42,099 bases of DNA, taken from assembly GCA_947629815.1 (NCBI GenBank), contig CANRFG010000009.1:1-42099 (forward strand), in the 5' to 3' direction. Under the pieces are notes generated by a model. The model saw nothing but the letters and a program-made list of their open reading frames with translations. It made no database searches and was not told where the DNA came from. This document shows, piece after piece, positions 17,827-26,415 of the stretch. The position numbers and the translations under genes are program-made. The number at the start of each line of letters is the position of its first letter. The stretch's first letter is position 1. This stretch comes from an uncultured Bacilli bacterium. GTDB taxonomy: Bacteria; Bacillota_I; Bacilli_A; RF39; UBA660.

Positions 17827-17940
17827 ATTTTAAAAATCTGTAATAAATAATATAAGAAAATAACGCAGATTTTAAAAATTGGCTAAGCAGATTTTTAAAA
17901 TTGGTAAAAAAATATAACAGAATTTAAAAATTGCTGATTT
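17827..17940. repeat. Phased short repeats upstream of the Rpn gene
   Basis: Three direct copies of a unit like CAGATTTTAAAAATTGG start at 17866, 17888 and 17918, 22 and 30 bp apart (near two and three helical turns). An inverted copy (ATTTTAAAAATCTG) lies at 17827-17840. Otherwise the gap holds no gene. Confidence 0.65.
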
Positions 17941-17989
17941 TACAATGAAAAAAACAAATGATATTCTTACCTCATAAGGAGGTAATGTA

Positions 17990-18835
17990 TTGTCAACAAT
18001 GAAATTATTAGACCCAACTTATGATTATATATTTAAAACAATAATGTTGGACAAGGAAAATGAAAAGTATTTAAAAAAATTAATAAGTTTAATAACAAAT
18101 ATAGATATTAATTGTTTAGAAAATATGCATATAGAAAATATAGAACATAATATAAAAAATGTAAAAGATAAAAGATTAAAATCAGATATAATAATAACAG
18201 CAGGTAAATATATAATAAATTTAGAAATGAATAGAGATTATTATGAAGGAATAATAGAAAAAAATAGTATGTATATGCATAAAATAATGGCAGACCAAAT
18301 GATGGTAGGAGATAAGTATAAAGATATAAAAACAGTAATACAAATAAATTTTGATAATTATAGTAAATTTGAAGGAGAAAAAGCAGTATATAGATTTGTT
18401 ATGCAAGAAGAGGAAACAAAAGAAGTATTAAGTAAAAAATTTAAAGAATATCATGTAGACCTTGCATATATAAGAAAAAAATGTTATGATAAGGAAGAAA
18501 CAAATCTGCTAGAGAGATATTGTATGCCATTAGTAATAGAAAAAATAGAAGAATTAGAAGAAAAAGTGAAAGGTGATGAGATATTGGAAAGTTTAGCGAT
18601 GAAAATGACAAGATTATTAGAAGAAGAGAAAATATTAGGATTATATGATGCAGAAAAACAAGAGAAAATGGTAAAGGATGCACAGATAGAATATGCAACT
18701 AAGATAGGAAAAGAAGAAGGTAAAAAAATAGGAATTGAGGAAGTTGCAAAAAATCTACTTAAAAAAGGTATTTCTATGGATATAATAATTTCAAGTACAG
18801 GACTTAATCAAAAAGAAATATTAAAATTAAAATAA
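17990..18835 (+). CDS. Rpn-family recombination-promoting nuclease / PD-(D/E)XK transposase-like protein
   Basis: 281 aa. The N-terminus LLDPTYDYIFKTIM, followed by RLKSDIIITAGKYIINLEMNRDY, is the Rpn/PDDEXK_2 pattern: Asp, then a strand carrying E-M-N in place of the usual E-x-Q. The middle is helical, and the end has the family's typical EEGKKIGIEEVAKNLLKKGISMDIIISSTGL tail segments. Rpn proteins are Mg/Ca-dependent DNases linked to RecA-independent recombination. The TTG start at 17990 follows AAGGAGG by 7 bases; the nearby ATG at 17985 is out of frame. Confidence 0.85.
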   Translation: MSTMKLLDPTYDYIFKTIMLDKENEKYLKKLISLITNIDINCLENMHIENIEHNIKNVKDKRLKSDIIITAGKYIINLEMNRDYYEGIIEKNSMYMHKIMADQMMVGDKYKDIKTVIQINFDNYSKFEGEKAVYRFVMQEEETKEVLSKKFKEYHVDLAYIRKKCYDKEETNLLERYCMPLVIEKIEELEEKVKGDEILESLAMKMTRLLEEEKILGLYDAEKQEKMVKDAQIEYATKIGKEEGKKIGIEEVAKNLLKKGISMDIIISSTGLNQKEILKLK

Positions 18836-18907
18836 ATTTTTAAATAAAATGTATAAAAACAAATAATTTGTAAAATATAATAATGTGAATATTAATTATT
18901 CACAATT

Positions 18908-18936
18908 AAAACTCCACTTCAAGTGGAGTTTATTTA
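18908..18936 (+). terminator. Terminator after the Rpn gene
   Basis: An almost perfect palindrome, AAACTCCACTT/AAGTGGAGTTT, followed by TATTT. Confidence 0.7.
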
Positions 18937-19017
18937 ATATTTAAAATATTTAATTAAAAAACAATGACAAATTATATTTATTATGTTATAATTCTTATAG
19001 AAAGTAGGGGAAGATTT

Positions 19018-19533
19018 ATGGGGAGAAAAAGAGACCAAAGAAATATTTTAATTGGAGTTTTATTAATTGCTATAGTGGTTATGTCAGTTGGTTATGCTGC
19101 TTTTGCAACAACATTTACAATAGGAGGAACTGCAACAATTCCAAATAGTTGGGATGTTGCTATAACTAATATTTCGGTAACTAATACAACAGGTAATGCA
19201 ACTAGTACTACTTCAACATATACTGCAACTACTGCAACATTTGCTGCAAATTTAACTGCTCCTGGTGATAGTATAGAATATACAATTACAGTTGCTAATG
19301 CTGGAACTACAGATGCTAAATTACAACAATTAGTGCCTGTTATTACAGGTGATGCACCTGCAATAAACTTTTCATTTGTAAATCCACCTCAAGCAAATAG
19401 TATTTTAAAATCAGGTGAGGTACTAACTTTGAAGGTGGTAGCAACTTTCAATTCAAAATTTGAAGGAATAGTAAGCCCAGATGCTAATTCAAAAGCAATA
19501 ACTATTACATTAGATTATGTTCAAAGTAATTAA
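19018..19533 (+). CDS. TasA/camelysin-like secreted subunit with SipW-type signal peptide
   Basis: 171 aa from the ATG at 19018, which follows AGGGGAAG; an upstream in-frame ATG at 18964 has no ribosome site. Short basic N-terminus (MGRKRDQRN), hydrophobic segment ILIGVLLIAIVVMSVGYAAFA, likely cut after AFA, then TFTIGGTATIPNSWDVAIT: the arrangement of SipW-dependent TasA/CalY-like proteins. The mature ~140 residues are Thr/Ala-rich beta-sandwich-like sequence with no Cys. Such proteins form extracellular fibres in other Bacillota; fibre formation here is inferred only. The next gene encodes the matching signal peptidase. Confidence 0.82.
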   Translation: MGRKRDQRNILIGVLLIAIVVMSVGYAAFATTFTIGGTATIPNSWDVAITNISVTNTTGNATSTTSTYTATTATFAANLTAPGDSIEYTITVANAGTTDAKLQQLVPVITGDAPAINFSFVNPPQANSILKSGEVLTLKVVATFNSKFEGIVSPDANSKAITITLDYVQSN

Positions 19534-19538
19534 TATTT

Positions 19539-19566
19539 AGCGTCAACTATTGTTGGTGCTTTTTCT
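19539..19566 (+). terminator. Weak terminator/attenuator between the secreted subunit and its peptidase
   Basis: AGCGTCAAC and GTTGGTGCT pair with two G-U wobbles around TATT, followed by TTTTTCTTT. Leaky termination here would make much more subunit than peptidase from one promoter. Confidence 0.6.
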
Positions 19567-19579
19567 TTAGGTGATAATG

Positions 19580-20713
19580 ATGAAACAATCAAAATTTATT
19601 TCAATTTTTATAACTATTTTTATATATTTGTTAATATCAAATTTATTTTTAATAGGTAAATTTAATGCAATATATTATTTATGGATAAATCCTATTTTTT
19701 GGATAATACTTTTTTTAATTTGTATGATTTTAAAAAAAGGATACAAAAGATATAAAAATAAAATAAATAATATACAAAAAGTAATAATAATCGTATTATT
19801 TTATATAATTATCTATTTCCTTTTAGGACTAATATTTGGATTCCAATATAGTCCATATCAACATGATATTTTATCAGTAATTAAAAATATTTGGCAATAT
19901 ATAGTAATTATTATATTTGAAGAATACATAAGAAATTATTTTATTTCAATATCAAAAAATAAAGTAGATATTATCTTAACTACAATATTATTTATATTTA
20001 TAGGTATAAATTTTAATGCTTTATTTTCAAATATAAATAATATGTCATCTTTATTTCAATATTTTTCATCAACTTTGTTACCACTTATTTTTTCAAATGC
20101 ATTATGTACTTATCTATGTAAAATAGGTTCATATAAATTATCGCTTTTTTATAAAATACCAATAGAATTAATATATATAATATCTCCAATATTTCCTAAT
20201 TTGAATTTCCTTTTAAATGGATTTATGAATATAATTTTAACAGCTTTAATTTATGTATTTATAAGTTATGACTATCAAAAAAGTGAACAACAACTATCAA
20301 GAATAAAAAAACAAAATCCATTTTTATTTGTTCCTATTTTATTACTTGGAATAATATTAATATGTTTTACTGTAGGAGTATTTAAATATCAGCCAATGGC
20401 AATTTTATCAAATAGTATGGTTCCAACATATAGTAGAGGAGATATTGTTGTTTACAGTAAACCTGATACAAAAGAATTGGAAAATCTTGATTTATATAAT
20501 ATAATAGTTTATAGATTAGATGATATGATAATCGCTCATAGAATTGTAGAAATACAAGAAAAGAATGGTGAAACACTTTATATTACAAAAGGAGATAACA
20601 ATCCTACAAAAGATAGTAAAAAAGTAAAAAAACAAGACATAATAGGAATAGTAAAATTAACAATACCATTTATAGGCTATCCTACAGTATGGTTAAATGA
20701 ACTTTTTAATTGA
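19580..20713 (+). CDS. SipW-type signal peptidase I fused to an N-terminal polytopic membrane domain
   Basis: 377 aa from the ATG at 19580 (AGGTGAT just upstream; a GTG at 19571 is too close to that site). Residues 1 to about 245 contain roughly seven hydrophobic segments. The C-terminal ~130 residues are the S26 peptidase: PMAILSNSMVPTYSRGDIVVY with the nucleophilic Ser, IIAHRIVEI, TKGDNNPTKD. The base position is His rather than Lys, the ER/SipW type. Typical SipW is about 190 aa, so the membrane domain is an addition. It contains EEYIR, faintly like a CPBP protease motif, but the spacing is off. It is expected to process the protein encoded just upstream. Confidence 0.88.
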   Translation: MKQSKFISIFITIFIYLLISNLFLIGKFNAIYYLWINPIFWIILFLICMILKKGYKRYKNKINNIQKVIIIVLFYIIIYFLLGLIFGFQYSPYQHDILSVIKNIWQYIVIIIFEEYIRNYFISISKNKVDIILTTILFIFIGINFNALFSNINNMSSLFQYFSSTLLPLIFSNALCTYLCKIGSYKLSLFYKIPIELIYIISPIFPNLNFLLNGFMNIILTALIYVFISYDYQKSEQQLSRIKKQNPFLFVPILLLGIILICFTVGVFKYQPMAILSNSMVPTYSRGDIVVYSKPDTKELENLDLYNIIVYRLDDMIIAHRIVEIQEKNGETLYITKGDNNPTKDSKKVKKQDIIGIVKLTIPFIGYPTVWLNELFN

Positions 20714-20729
20714 AATGGAAGTGAAATAG

Positions 20730-21779
20730 ATGAGAAAAAAAATACATAAAAGAAAAGTTTTAAAAAAATGGGTTAGAATGACTATATTCGCTATTTTATG
20801 TATTATATGTTTGTTTGCTATATACTTAATTTATTACAGTTTTAATTCAAATAAAACAAATAATTATAAATTCAAGTATGATATTTCAAACAATGCTGAT
20901 TATAGAATATATCTTAATGATAATTCAATAAATGATAAAGAATATATAGAAATGAATCAACCAGCTATTGCAAGTGATATAGACTATATAGATATAAGAT
21001 ATAATTACAATTTTAAAGGCAGTAGAGATTCTAAAGTAAATTACTTATATAATATAGTTGGGACACTTTTTATAGAATATGAAAATGCTAACTATGGAAA
21101 ACAAGTAATAGATACTATTGATTATGTATTAGTTAATGATAAAAAAGGAGTATTTGAAAAAACATCAGGATTTGGATTAAGTGATAGTGTTAAAATAAAT
21201 TATGACCAATATGCTCAAATAGTTAAAAAATACATAATGGAAAAAGGTATAAATGTAACAGCTTATTTACAATTAAAGATGAATGTTAAAATAGATGGAA
21301 ATTTAGAAGGTGAAGATTATACATATGATGATGCAATAAAATTAAATATTCCATTATCTGAAAAAGTAATAATGATTTCATCTGATTATAAAGAAAATGA
21401 TAGTAAAGTAATAGATGAAACAGTAAATAATGATATAAATATTTTACCTTTTGTTATTGGTAGTGTTACATTAACAACATCACTAATATTGCTTATATAT
21501 TTATGTAAAAATGTTATATTTATAAGTACAAAATCAAGATATAGAAAACAAATAGATAAAATATTTAAAGAATATAGTGAAATATTAGTTGAGGTAAGTT
21601 CATCTGTTGAATATGAAGATTATACATTTGTAGATATAAAAGAATTTGAAGATATGATTGATTTAGAAGAGGAGTACAAATCACCTATACTTTATTATGA
21701 GAAAGTTGAAGGATATGAAAGTTGGTTTGTTGTAATTAAAGATAATTTTATGTATAGATATATACTTAAGGCAGATTAG
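20730..21779 (+). CDS. DUF5305-like membrane protein
   Basis: 349 aa. One N-terminal membrane segment (residues about 18-38, FAILCIICLFAIYLIYY), an extracytoplasmic beta-rich region to about 235, a second membrane segment (VIGSVTLTTSLILLIYLC), then a cytoplasmic tail of about 95 residues with SSSVEYEDYTFVDIKEFEDM. The order of domains and the position after a SipW-type peptidase and its substrate match DUF5305-family proteins; their function is unknown. It starts 16 bp after the peptidase gene and is probably in the same operon, perhaps as an assembly or anchoring partner. Confidence 0.75.
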   Translation: MRKKIHKRKVLKKWVRMTIFAILCIICLFAIYLIYYSFNSNKTNNYKFKYDISNNADYRIYLNDNSINDKEYIEMNQPAIASDIDYIDIRYNYNFKGSRDSKVNYLYNIVGTLFIEYENANYGKQVIDTIDYVLVNDKKGVFEKTSGFGLSDSVKINYDQYAQIVKKYIMEKGINVTAYLQLKMNVKIDGNLEGEDYTYDDAIKLNIPLSEKVIMISSDYKENDSKVIDETVNNDINILPFVIGSVTLTTSLILLIYLCKNVIFISTKSRYRKQIDKIFKEYSEILVEVSSSVEYEDYTFVDIKEFEDMIDLEEEYKSPILYYEKVEGYESWFVVIKDNFMYRYILKAD

Positions 21780-21787
21780 AGGAGTTT

Positions 21788-22885
21788 ATGAAAAAAATTA
21801 TATATATTTTGTTACCTATAATATGTGTTATTATAGCTACATATTTTATATTTAGTAATTCAAAAGAAAATAAGTTAAAAGATTTAAATTATAATAATGA
21901 AGCAATAAGTAAGATAAATGATTTTAATATTTATGAAATTGTTATTAAAGAAAAATATTCAAAGACATTAGAAACTGCTTTATTATCAGATGATTATAAC
22001 TCTAAATATGTAAATGATTACATTAAAATAAATTATGTAGATGATAAAAACTTTATAAAAGATATAAATAAATTATTAGATATTGGGTATTCAGTATCTC
22101 AAATAAATACAATTTATGAACAATTAGAGTATGACAATATAAAATACATTTTAGAAAATAATCATATAGATAATCTAGAACAATACTTAAGTTTAGAATA
22201 TTTTAAGAATGAAAATTTAAGTAGATATATAGATTATAGTAAAAAAAATAATACAAATGTTGTTGATACCATTACATATGTAAATATGAATTTGGATTAT
22301 GATTTTTATTCAAATATAGAAAAAGTAACAAATCCAGATGATTTACTTGTAGTAGTAGATAAATATAATCAATTACCAAGCGATTACGAACCAAGTAATT
22401 TAGTACTAATAGATAGTAGTTATTCAACAGGAAATAATTATATTAGAAGCGAAGCTAAAATTCCTTTTGAAACATTATGTAGTGATGCAAAAAAAGAAGG
22501 TTTATATATTAAAGCTATGTCTACATATAGAAGTTATAAAGCTCAAGATAATATTTATAATGGCTATGTAAATAGAAATGGTAGAGAATCAGCTGATACT
22601 TATTCTGCAAGACCAGGGCACTCTGAACATCAAACAGGTTTAGCGATTGATGTTATGAATAATACTACCTCTTATACTAATTTTGGTTCAACTAAAGAAT
22701 ATAAATGGATGATGGAAAATGCGTATAAATATGGTTTTACTTTAAGTTATCCATCTGATAAAGTATCTATTACTGGTTATATAAGTGAGCCATGGCATTA
22801 TAGATATGTTGGTGTAGAAATCGCAACTTACCTTCATCAAAACAATTTAACTTTAGGTGAATATATGGCTAGAAAAAATAAATAA
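21788..22885 (+). CDS. VanY-type D-Ala-D-Ala (or LD-) carboxypeptidase
   Basis: 365 aa. An N-terminal membrane anchor (IIYILLPIICVIIATYFIF) is followed by a ~170-residue helical region and the zinc peptidase domain: STYRSYKAQ, SEHQTGLAIDVM (SxHxxGxAxD, about residue 280) and EPWHYRYVG (about 335), which supply the His/Asp/His ligands and the catalytic Glu. It trims peptidoglycan stem peptides outside the membrane. The start lies 8 bp after the DUF5305-like gene, so it may be the last gene of that operon. Confidence 0.9.
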   Translation: MKKIIYILLPIICVIIATYFIFSNSKENKLKDLNYNNEAISKINDFNIYEIVIKEKYSKTLETALLSDDYNSKYVNDYIKINYVDDKNFIKDINKLLDIGYSVSQINTIYEQLEYDNIKYILENNHIDNLEQYLSLEYFKNENLSRYIDYSKKNNTNVVDTITYVNMNLDYDFYSNIEKVTNPDDLLVVVDKYNQLPSDYEPSNLVLIDSSYSTGNNYIRSEAKIPFETLCSDAKKEGLYIKAMSTYRSYKAQDNIYNGYVNRNGRESADTYSARPGHSEHQTGLAIDVMNNTTSYTNFGSTKEYKWMMENAYKYGFTLSYPSDKVSITGYISEPWHYRYVGVEIATYLHQNNLTLGEYMARKNK

Positions 22886-22946
22886 TAAAAAAAATAGTTG
22901 AAAGTAATAAAAGTATGATATAATAAATTTGATAGGATGTGAAAGT

Positions 22947-23714
22947 ATGAAAGATACAAATTTCTTAATAAGCAATGGAATAGATGTAAATAGTAGTTTG
23001 GAGTTATTTGGTGATATAAGCATATATAACGAAACATTAGAAGATTTTTTAAATACTATAGATAAGAAATTATCTGATATTAAAAAATATAAAGAAGAAT
23101 CTGATATGAAAAATTATGCTATACTAGTTCATTCATTAAAAAGTGATTCTAAGTATTTAGGTTTTACTAAATTAGCTGAGCTTGCATATAATCATGAAAT
23201 GGAAAGTAAAGCAAACAATAATTTATATGTTTATAATAACTATGATTCATTAGTTGAAGAAGCAAATAAAATGGTTGATTTAGTTAGAGAATATTTAGGA
23301 AAAGAACCTGTTGTAAGAACAGAAACAGGAACACTTAATTCTAATTATAAAACAATATTAGTTGTAGATGATTCTGATATTATTAGAAATTTAATTAGTA
23401 AAATGTTTTCTGATGAATATAAAATTATTACAGCTACAGATGGTAAAGAAGCACTTGATATAGTAGCTAATAATAATGATTTATTTGGTGTTTTATTAGA
23501 TTTAAATATGCCAAATGTTAATGGTTTTGCAGTTTTAGAATATTTTAAACAAAATGGTTTATTTTCTAAAATACCTGTTGCAATAATAACAGGTGATGAT
23601 ACTAAAGAAACTATTGAAAAAGCGTTTACTTATACTATTGTTGATGTTTTATCAAAACCATTTAATGAAATGAATGTAAGAAGAGTAATAACTTCAATGG
23701 AAAATTTTAAATAA
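22947..23714 (+). CDS. HPt-REC phosphorelay protein
   Basis: 255 aa from the ATG at 22947 behind AGGATGTG; an upstream in-frame TTG (22929) lacks a site. The N-terminal ~110 residues are helical with an HPt motif, VHSLKSDSKYLG (His near residue 62). The C-terminal half is a receiver domain: ILVVDDSD (acidic pocket), LLDLNMPNVNGF (phospho-Asp near 185), ITGDD, VLSKPF (Lys). There is no DNA-binding or output domain, so it looks like a relay intermediate combining Spo0B-like and Spo0F-like steps in one chain. No histidine kinase is in the window. An extended -10 (TGATATAAT) precedes it. Confidence 0.88.
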   Translation: MKDTNFLISNGIDVNSSLELFGDISIYNETLEDFLNTIDKKLSDIKKYKEESDMKNYAILVHSLKSDSKYLGFTKLAELAYNHEMESKANNNLYVYNNYDSLVEEANKMVDLVREYLGKEPVVRTETGTLNSNYKTILVVDDSDIIRNLISKMFSDEYKIITATDGKEALDIVANNNDLFGVLLDLNMPNVNGFAVLEYFKQNGLFSKIPVAIITGDDTKETIEKAFTYTIVDVLSKPFNEMNVRRVITSMENFK

Positions 23715-23721
23715 AATATTT

Positions 23722-23743
23722 AAGTGAGGTTTCTCACTTTTTT
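23722..23743 (+). terminator. Terminator after the HPt-REC gene
   Basis: AAGTGAG, loop GTTT, CTCACTT followed by TTTT. Confidence 0.8.
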
Positions 23744-23768
23744 AAATATTAGATTTTTAAGGTATAAA

Positions 23769-23873
23769 ATGGAAATTAAAGTTATTGGTAGTATTAGAGT
23801 AGAACTAAATAAATTAAAATTAAATAATGTAATAGTTCCAAATGATTCAGATATAATTAAAATAGATAACTAA
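23769..23873 (+). CDS. Possible 34-aa small protein
   Basis: ATG-to-TAA reading frame beginning MEIKVIGSIRVELNKLKL. Only a weak AAGG lies upstream and no known family is evident. It ends just before the next promoter. It could be a real small protein or the remnant of a larger gene. Confidence 0.25.
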   Translation: MEIKVIGSIRVELNKLKLNNVIVPNDSDIIKIDN

Positions 23874-23875
23874 AA

Positions 23876-23904
23876 TTGACAATACTTATAAAATAATGTA
23901 TTAT
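23876..23904 (+). promoter_or_regulatory. Promoter of the kinase-fold gene
   Basis: TTGACA (23876-23881), 17 bp, TATTAT (23899-23904). Confidence 0.8.
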
Positions 23905-23927
23905 ATGCCCTATAAAGAAGGGGTATT

Positions 23928-24695
23928 ATGTTAAAAAATATAGATATAAAAGAAATAGATTTTTCTAAATTATATGAAATTAATTGTTTAGCTAATTCTG
24001 AAGGAAATATTTATCATGATAAAAAATACTTTTATAAAATATATACGAAAATGCCTTCATATATTATTAAAAGAAAAGAATTAAAAATAAATATGTTAGA
24101 TGGTTATGATATCGAAAATGTAATTTTACCAAAAGGGAAATTAAAACTAAATAGTAAATTTAAAGGAATATATAGTGATTATATAAAAAATTCACATTCT
24201 TTATATGATTTTAAAAAACAAAATAATAAATTATCTGATTATTTAAAAATAATAAATGAATGTACAACAACTTTAAAAAATATACATGAAAATGAAATAG
24301 TAGTTTTAGATTTAAGTTTTGATAATATAATATTTGATAAAAATTATAAACATTATTTTATAGACTTTGAAAGTTGTAGTTTAAATAATGTAGTTGGAGA
24401 TAAAATTCCACTTTTAACTCAAGATTATATTAAATATAGACAATGTGATTATGAAGTTGATTATAACTTTGATAGATTATCAATGTTATTATGCTTTATA
24501 TTTTCAATATTTTATAAAGAAATATTTGAAATAGATGAATACGAATATGATAAACTAAGTGAAAAAATAAAAACATTAAAAAATATGAAAAAAATATTTG
24601 TTGAACTTAAAAAAAGATATAAAGACTTACCATATATACCTTATATGGATGAATTAATAGAAAAAGACGAACAATACACTTTTACTAGATATTAA
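23928..24695 (+). CDS. Protein-kinase-fold protein (atypical)
   Basis: 255 aa, cytoplasmic. YFYKIYTK (about residue 42) may hold the ATP-binding Lys. The catalytic loop VLDLSFDNIIFD (about 128-140) fits the D-x4-N pattern, and YFIDFESC supplies a DFE in place of DFG, as in aminoglycoside/choline-kinase-like and other bacterial kinase families. It is compact and lacks a typical glycine-rich loop. Substrate unknown: protein or small molecule are both possible. It has its own promoter, a GAAGGGG site, and a terminator overlapping its stop. Confidence 0.7.
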   Translation: MLKNIDIKEIDFSKLYEINCLANSEGNIYHDKKYFYKIYTKMPSYIIKRKELKINMLDGYDIENVILPKGKLKLNSKFKGIYSDYIKNSHSLYDFKKQNNKLSDYLKIINECTTTLKNIHENEIVVLDLSFDNIIFDKNYKHYFIDFESCSLNNVVGDKIPLLTQDYIKYRQCDYEVDYNFDRLSMLLCFIFSIFYKEIFEIDEYEYDKLSEKIKTLKNMKKIFVELKKRYKDLPYIPYMDELIEKDEQYTFTRY

Positions 24696-24706
24696 TCTAG
24701 TTTTTC
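24684..24706 (+). terminator. Terminator of the kinase-fold gene
   Basis: ACTAGAT, loop ATTA, ATCTAGT, then TTTTCTTTT; overlaps the stop codon. Confidence 0.8.
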
Positions 24707-24748
24707 TTTTGTAAATATGATAATATATGTAAAGTTAGGAGTGATAAC

Positions 24749-26341
24749 ATGCTTAAAATAGAAAATTTATCAATAAGATTTGGGACAAAAACATTATTTG
24801 AAAATGTTAATTTAGAATTTAAAGAAGATTGTTGTTATGGAATAATAGGGGCAAATGGAGCAGGTAAATCAACACTTTTAAAAATAATAAGTGGTGATAT
24901 TGAATCAACAAAAGGAAATATAATAATAGGTAAAAATGAAAGAATATCAGTATTAAAACAAAACCATAACGAATTTAATGAATATACAGTATTAGAAACA
25001 GTCATAATGGGTAATAAAGAACTATATGAAATAATGAAAGAAAAAGAAGCTTTATACATGAAAGAAGACTTTAATGATGAAGATGGAATAAAAGTTGCAG
25101 AACTAGAAGCAAGATTTGATGAAATGAATGGCTGGCAAGCAGAAAGTGATGTTGGAATATTATTATCAGGACTTGGTATTAGTAATGATTTTTTAGATAA
25201 AAAAATGATGGAACTTAAAGATAAAGAAAAAGTTAAAGTTTTACTTGCAAGAGCCTTATTTGGAAATCCAGACATACTTTTATTAGATGAGCCAACAAAT
25301 GGACTTGATTTAAAAAGTAAAATGTGGTTAGAAGAATTTTTAATAAACTTTAAAAACACAGTATTAGTAGTATCACATGATAGATATTTTTTAAATAAAG
25401 TATGTACACATATGGTAGATATAGATTATGGAAAAATAACTTTATTTGTAGGTAACTATGATTTTTGGTTAAAATCTAGTGAACTTATACAAAAACAAAT
25501 GAAAGATTCAAATAAGAAGAAAGAAGAAAAAATAAAAGAACTACAAGATTTTATTGCCAGATTCAGCGCCAATGCATCAAAATCAAAACAAGCGACATCA
25601 AGAAAAAAATCATTAGAAAAAATAGTACTTGAAGATATAAAACCATCTAATAGAAAATATCCTTATATTAATTTTGAATTTGATAAAATGATAGGAAAAG
25701 AAGGAATCAAATTAGAAAATATAAATTACTCATTAAATGGTAAAGAAATATTAAAAAATATAAATATAACAATAAGACCTAATGATAAAATCGCACTTAT
25801 AGGAGAAAATGAAATCGCAAAAACATCCCTTCTTAATATAATAAGTGGTAAACTAAAACAAGATAGTGGAGATGTAAAATATTCTAGCAACACTAAAATA
25901 TCTTATTTTATGAAAAATCATGATGAATATTTTAATGAAAAAATAACATTAGTAGATTTCTTAAGAAAATACTCTGAAAATAAAGAAGAAAGTTATATAA
26001 GAGGATTTCTAGGAAGAATGTTATTTTCTGGAGAAGATGGATTAAAACAAATAACAGTTTTATCAGGAGGAGAAAAAGTTAGATTAATGCTTAGTAAAAT
26101 GATGCTTGAAAAAGGTAATATTTTACTTTTAGATGAACCAACTAATCATTTGGATATGGAATCAATTACTTCATTAAATAATGGACTTGAAAAATATATG
26201 GGACCTATTTTATTCTCTACATTTGACGAGCAATTAATAGAAACTATTTCAAATAGAATTATAGAAATTAAAAAAGATGGAACAATTAGAGATAAACAAA
26301 TGACATATCAAGAATATATTGAAAAATTTGGAGAAAGTTAA
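24749..26341 (+). CDS. ABC-F ATPase with one degenerate nucleotide-binding site
   Basis: 530 aa, two ATPase domains joined by a charged linker, no membrane segments: the ABC-F layout (ribosome-associated translation factors). Domain 1 has a normal Walker A (GANGAGKST), Walker B (ILLLDEPTNGLD) and switch His (VSHDRYF), but the LSGGQ position reads MELKDKEKV. Domain 2 has a normal signature (LSGGEKVRL) and Walker B (ILLLDEPTNHLD), but its Walker A is GENEIAKTS and the switch His is replaced (STFDEQ). Composite site 1 is therefore complete and site 2 degenerate in three of its parts. The subfamily (YbiT/YkpA-like or resistance type) cannot be decided by eye. Confidence 0.9.
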   Translation: MLKIENLSIRFGTKTLFENVNLEFKEDCCYGIIGANGAGKSTLLKIISGDIESTKGNIIIGKNERISVLKQNHNEFNEYTVLETVIMGNKELYEIMKEKEALYMKEDFNDEDGIKVAELEARFDEMNGWQAESDVGILLSGLGISNDFLDKKMMELKDKEKVKVLLARALFGNPDILLLDEPTNGLDLKSKMWLEEFLINFKNTVLVVSHDRYFLNKVCTHMVDIDYGKITLFVGNYDFWLKSSELIQKQMKDSNKKKEEKIKELQDFIARFSANASKSKQATSRKKSLEKIVLEDIKPSNRKYPYINFEFDKMIGKEGIKLENINYSLNGKEILKNINITIRPNDKIALIGENEIAKTSLLNIISGKLKQDSGDVKYSSNTKISYFMKNHDEYFNEKITLVDFLRKYSENKEESYIRGFLGRMLFSGEDGLKQITVLSGGEKVRLMLSKMMLEKGNILLLDEPTNHLDMESITSLNNGLEKYMGPILFSTFDEQLIETISNRIIEIKKDGTIRDKQMTYQEYIEKFGES

Positions 26342-26358
26342 TATTTTAACTTTTTTTT
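26334..26358 (+). terminator. Terminator of the ABC-F gene
   Basis: AAAGTTA, loop ATATTT, TAACTTT, then more T; overlaps the stop codon. Confidence 0.75.
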
Positions 26359-26415
26359 GTAATATATTTTTAAATAAAAAATATTATTTAATAGAAAAAG
26401 TATTGGAGGAATAAT

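Noticed and set aside
17990-18835. A complete insertion sequence around the Rpn gene
   Set aside because: I found no terminal inverted repeats or target-site duplication bracketing the gene; the nearby repeats are only upstream.
19580-20713. CPBP/CAAX protease domain in the membrane part of the signal peptidase
   Set aside because: Only an EEYIR string fits; the family motif needs EExxxR and further conserved His motifs that I do not see.
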